Source: Niabella sp. | GTDB lineage: Bacteria; Bacteroidota; Bacteroidia; Chitinophagales; Chitinophagaceae | Assembly (NCBI RefSeq): GCF_030150205.1 | Contig: NZ_JASLGT010000012.1 | Span: 1-64,000, forward strand | DNA length: 64,000 nucleotides | Direction of reading: 5' to 3' | Part shown: piece after piece, positions 61,267 to 64,000 of the stretch | How the letters are laid out: each line of letters begins with the position of its first letter | Numbering within the stretch: position 1 is the first letter of the stretch | Program-made: the position numbers and the translations under genes | The notes under the pieces: generated by a model | Seen by the model: only the letters and a program-made list of their open reading frames with translations | What the model was told of the DNA's origin: nothing | Database searches by the model: none

Positions 61267-64000
61267 ATGAAGAAGAAACATGTACTACTGGTACTCTTTG
61301 CCCTCTTTTTGGGTGCGGGAAGCTTAATGGCCCAGGTAAAGCGTACCCTTACCGGTGTAATTACGGATGCAGATGGCAAGCCGGTACCGGGTGCTACCAT
61401 AACCGTTAAAGGCACCGGGCAGGCCGTGGTTGCTGCCGACAACGGGACATATACCATTACTGTAGAAAACCACCCGGATCTGGAGATCAGCGCTGTAGGT
61501 TTTACAACTCAGACAGTAAAAGTGGGCGACGATAATAACCTTTCTGTCCAGCTAAGTTCTGTAGAGCGCAGCCTGGAAGGTGTGGTGGTTACGGCGCTGG
61601 GTATTAAACGGGAGCGGAAATCGCTTGGATACGGCGTGCAGGAAGTAAAAGGAGAAACTCTATCAGATGCCAAAGAGCCCAATGTGACCAATGCACTTTC
61701 CGGAAGGGTGGCTGGATTGCAGGTAACCCGTTCCAGCAATGGACCGGCTGGTTCTTCCCGTATTATTTTACGCGGAAATAATTCGCTTACCGGTGATAAC
61801 CAGCCCTTAATTGTAGTGGATGGAATACCCATCAGCAACACTTCCGGAACCGGTGTAGGAAAAGGCGTCAATCAATCGGGGATCGTGCCGGGTGCTACCA
61901 ACGATTACTGGAATCCTTCACTGGATATGGGGAACGGGCTATCCGACATAAACCCGGATGATATCGCTTCTATCAGTGTGTTGAAAGGACCTTCTGCCGC
62001 TTCTTTATATGGTTCCCGTGCCGGTAATGGTGTTATATTGATTACTACCAAAACAGGAAAGGCTCAAAAGGGCCTGGGCATTACTGTTTCTTCTACTATC
62101 GGGATGGAAAGCATTTTTACAAATCCCGACCGGCAAACCACTTTTGGACAGGGTTCTACAGGGATCTATGATAAAACACAGGCAAACAGCTGGGGACCGA
62201 AGATTGAGGGGCAGAATGTAGAGAACTGGAACGGTGCCACCGTGCCACTGAAATACTATGATAATATACATAACTATTTCGGAACGGGTTTCAACTCCAA
62301 TCAAAGCATTACGTTTTCGCAGCAGTTCAATGGTACCTCTGTTTATACATCTTTAAACCGGCTGGATGATAAAAGTATGATACCGGGTGCCAAGCTGGGC
62401 CGTACAAATATTACGACCAGGGCCTTATCTAAATTCGGAAAGGACGATCGCTGGACCCTGGATGCAAAAGTGCAATACATCAACTCCAAAGCAACCAACC
62501 GGCCACAGGCGGGAAATAATGCCGGTAATATTTACCGGTTAATGTATATACTTCCGGTTTCGCTGAATATTGAAGATTTTAAGAAAACCAAGGATGAGAA
62601 CGGGAAAATGATCTGGTATGTGCCCAACAGTGCAACTGTAAATCCCTATTGGGCGGAGGATAATTATCTGAACACGGATACCCGTAACCGTTACATTATG
62701 ACCGGATCGCTGAAATATCAAATCACCGATTGGCTGAATGCCGAAGTGAAAGGCGGATCGGATATGTATAATGTGGTAGCGGAAGGAAAAACTTATTCCG
62801 GAGGCCCCGTTACCAACCAGTATAGCATTGGCAAGTATTCTTTTTCAGAAACCAACTACAGCACCCTGATCACGGCGCGGAAAGATAATGTGTTTGGTAA
62901 GTTGGGTGGTTTTGCAACCGTGGGTGGTAACCTGATGTCGCAGAATGTAAATTCGATCAAAACCAACTCCGGAGAGCTGGTAGTGCCGGATCTTTTTTCT
63001 GTGAACAATGGTAAAAACCCGGCAACGGTTGATGAGCTCTATAGCAATAAAAGGATCAATTCTGCTTACGGATCGTTGCAGCTGAACTGGGATGGATACC
63101 TGTTCCTGGAAACCACACTGCGGAATGACTGGTCTTCAGTATTGAGTAAGAACCACCGTTCTTACCTGTACAGTTCTACCAATTTGTCGTTTGTAATTAC
63201 AGACATGATCCGGCAAGGCGGAGCTTCCCTGCCCAGCTGGCTGAGCTACGGTAAGTTGAGAGCTTCGGCGGCGCAGGCCGGTAATGATATGGCGCCTTAT
63301 CAATTGTACAATACCTATAACATCGGGAAAGATCCCAATGGCAATACAACCGCCGGAAGAAATGAAACCTTGTTTGATCCGAATGTTAGGAACGAGTTGT
63401 TAAAAACCTATGAACTGGGTGCAGAGCTGCGCATGTTTAACAGCCGGCTGGGAATCGACTTTTCCTGGTATAAAACCAATGCAACCAACCAGCTGATCGC
63501 GATCCCACTCGATCCGTTGAGCGGATACAAATATAAAATGATCAATGCCGGAGATATTCAAAACAAAGGTATTGAGTTGATCGTGGATGGTAAGATCCTG
63601 GATAATCCCAATGGTCTGAACTGGACCACGCAGGTGAACTTCTCCAACAACAAGAATGTGGTGAACGCAATTGCGCCGGGTATTGATCTGTACTCTTTAG
63701 GGGGATACGATGCTGTGACGGTTTATGCAGAGTCCGGACAGAAATACGGACAGATCTATGGATCTGCATTCCAGCGGGTAAATGACCCCAAGAGTGCGTT
63801 TAATGGTCAGTTACTGTTGAGCGCCACCGGGTTACCACAGGGAACAGATGCCCGCAGGTTGGCCAGTCAGCAGCCGGATTTCCTGTTGGGTAATACCAAC
63901 ACATTCTCCTATAAAGGTTTGGGATTGTCGTTCCTGCTGGACGGACGTTTCGGCGGGAAGATCTTTTCGGCAACCCTGGCAAGTATGCAGCGTGCAGGAA
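61267..64000 (+). CDS. SusC/RagA-family TonB-linked outer-membrane protein, cut by window edge
   Basis: About 911 codons in the window; no stop before the right edge, so the gene is incomplete here (family usually 950-1100 residues). Signal peptide (MKKKHVLLVLFALFLGAG), CarboxypepD_reg-like N-terminal extension (residues about 25-110), then the plug domain with VVVTALGIKRERKSLGYG, ALSGRVAGLQVTRSSNGPAG, LIVVDGIPI and SVLKGPSAASLYGSRAGNGV, and the start of the beta-barrel. It transports oligosaccharides or other large nutrients with a SusD-like lipoprotein, expected beyond 64000. Directly follows the ROK gene. Confidence 0.96.
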   Translation, partial: MKKKHVLLVLFALFLGAGSLMAQVKRTLTGVITDADGKPVPGATITVKGTGQAVVAADNGTYTITVENHPDLEISAVGFTTQTVKVGDDNNLSVQLSSVERSLEGVVVTALGIKRERKSLGYGVQEVKGETLSDAKEPNVTNALSGRVAGLQVTRSSNGPAGSSRIILRGNNSLTGDNQPLIVVDGIPISNTSGTGVGKGVNQSGIVPGATNDYWNPSLDMGNGLSDINPDDIASISVLKGPSAASLYGSRAGNGVILITTKTGKAQKGLGITVSSTIGMESIFTNPDRQTTFGQGSTGIYDKTQANSWGPKIEGQNVENWNGATVPLKYYDNIHNYFGTGFNSNQSITFSQQFNGTSVYTSLNRLDDKSMIPGAKLGRTNITTRALSKFGKDDRWTLDAKVQYINSKATNRPQAGNNAGNIYRLMYILPVSLNIEDFKKTKDENGKMIWYVPNSATVNPYWAEDNYLNTDTRNRYIMTGSLKYQITDWLNAEVKGGSDMYNVVAEGKTYSGGPVTNQYSIGKYSFSETNYSTLITARKDNVFGKLGGFATVGGNLMSQNVNSIKTNSGELVVPDLFSVNNGKNPATVDELYSNKRINSAYGSLQLNWDGYLFLETTLRNDWSSVLSKNHRSYLYSSTNLSFVITDMIRQGGASLPSWLSYGKLRASAAQAGNDMAPYQLYNTYNIGKDPNGNTTAGRNETLFDPNVRNELLKTYELGAELRMFNSRLGIDFSWYKTNATNQLIAIPLDPLSGYKYKMINAGDIQNKGIELIVDGKILDNPNGLNWTTQVNFSNNKNVVNAIAPGIDLYSLGGYDAVTVYAESGQKYGQIYGSAFQRVNDPKSAFNGQLLLSATGLPQGTDARRLASQQPDFLLGNTNTFSYKGLGLSFLLDGRFGGKIFSATLASMQRAG

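Noticed and set aside
1..64000. tRNA and rRNA genes
   Set aside because: No cloverleaf-like gap sequence or rRNA core sequence was noticed on either strand in any intergenic region.

Overview
The window looks like chromosomal DNA of a Bacteroidota bacterium, most likely family Chitinophagaceae (inferred from protein style; genus not resolvable by eye). Signs are a SusC/RagA-type TonB-linked porin behind a ROK regulator, DUF4369-type TlpA and DUF4476 proteins, many lipoproteins and AQ-ending signal peptides, LytTR and NarL-type two-component systems, CarB without its allosteric domain, almost no Shine-Dalgarno sequences, and several perfect TAnnTTTG (-7) promoter boxes. No rRNA, tRNA or CRISPR array was seen.

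Layout. 0-10 kb: the C-terminus of an IS5-like transposase at the left edge, then a mostly minus-strand block (TlpA-like reductase, gatB, PDZ protein, membrane protein, Kv-like channel, alaS, outer-membrane lipoprotein) and, divergently, mgsA. 10-20 kb: uvrB, a GH9 glycosidase, a frameshifted nucleotidyltransferase coupled to a 58-residue protein, a small hypothetical gene, an OmpA-family protein and a TapB-like secreted protein. The intergenic gaps of this part carry an unusual family of hairpin repeats, and the TapB-like gene is followed by decayed tandem copies of its own 3' end separated by CGCAGAT-type repeats. 20-33 kb: polA, an S41 protease, a four-gene membrane-sensor/kinase/regulator operon, a candidate small transcript, a MerR regulator, a thioredoxin-like protein, MscS, and a beta-propeller/lpxH pair, ending in an array of six TTGTnnACAA palindromes before a sulfatase gene.

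34-46 kb: housekeeping and envelope genes (gamma-glutamylcyclotransferase, LUD protein, ftsH, rsfS, birA, Uma2-family, bcp, a large M23 protein, a dihaem cytochrome, a DUF4476 protein, an S8 protease). 46-54 kb: carB, pdxA, a gene-poor gap with a structured candidate ncRNA, an M48 protease, a NadR-like kinase, an M23 lipoprotein and a NifU-type protein. 54-64 kb: an ArsC/Spx-like protein, two lipoproteins, a divergent LytTR/LytS pair, an MFS transporter, and a ROK regulator with a large palindromic operator immediately before a SusC-like gene that runs off the right edge.

Functional themes are cell-envelope maintenance (lpxH, M23, OmpA, MscS, PDZ and S41 proteins), translation and protein quality control (gatB, alaS, rsfS, ftsH), DNA repair and replication (uvrB, polA), pyrimidine/arginine and cofactor synthesis (carB, pdxA, birA, NadR-like) and polysaccharide use (GH9, sulfatase, ROK-SusC). 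No complete known defence system is present. The least explained items are the palindrome array at 32.66-32.77 kb, the hairpin-repeat family at 8.6-16.7 kb, the nucleotidyltransferase/small-protein pair, and two candidate non-coding transcripts.
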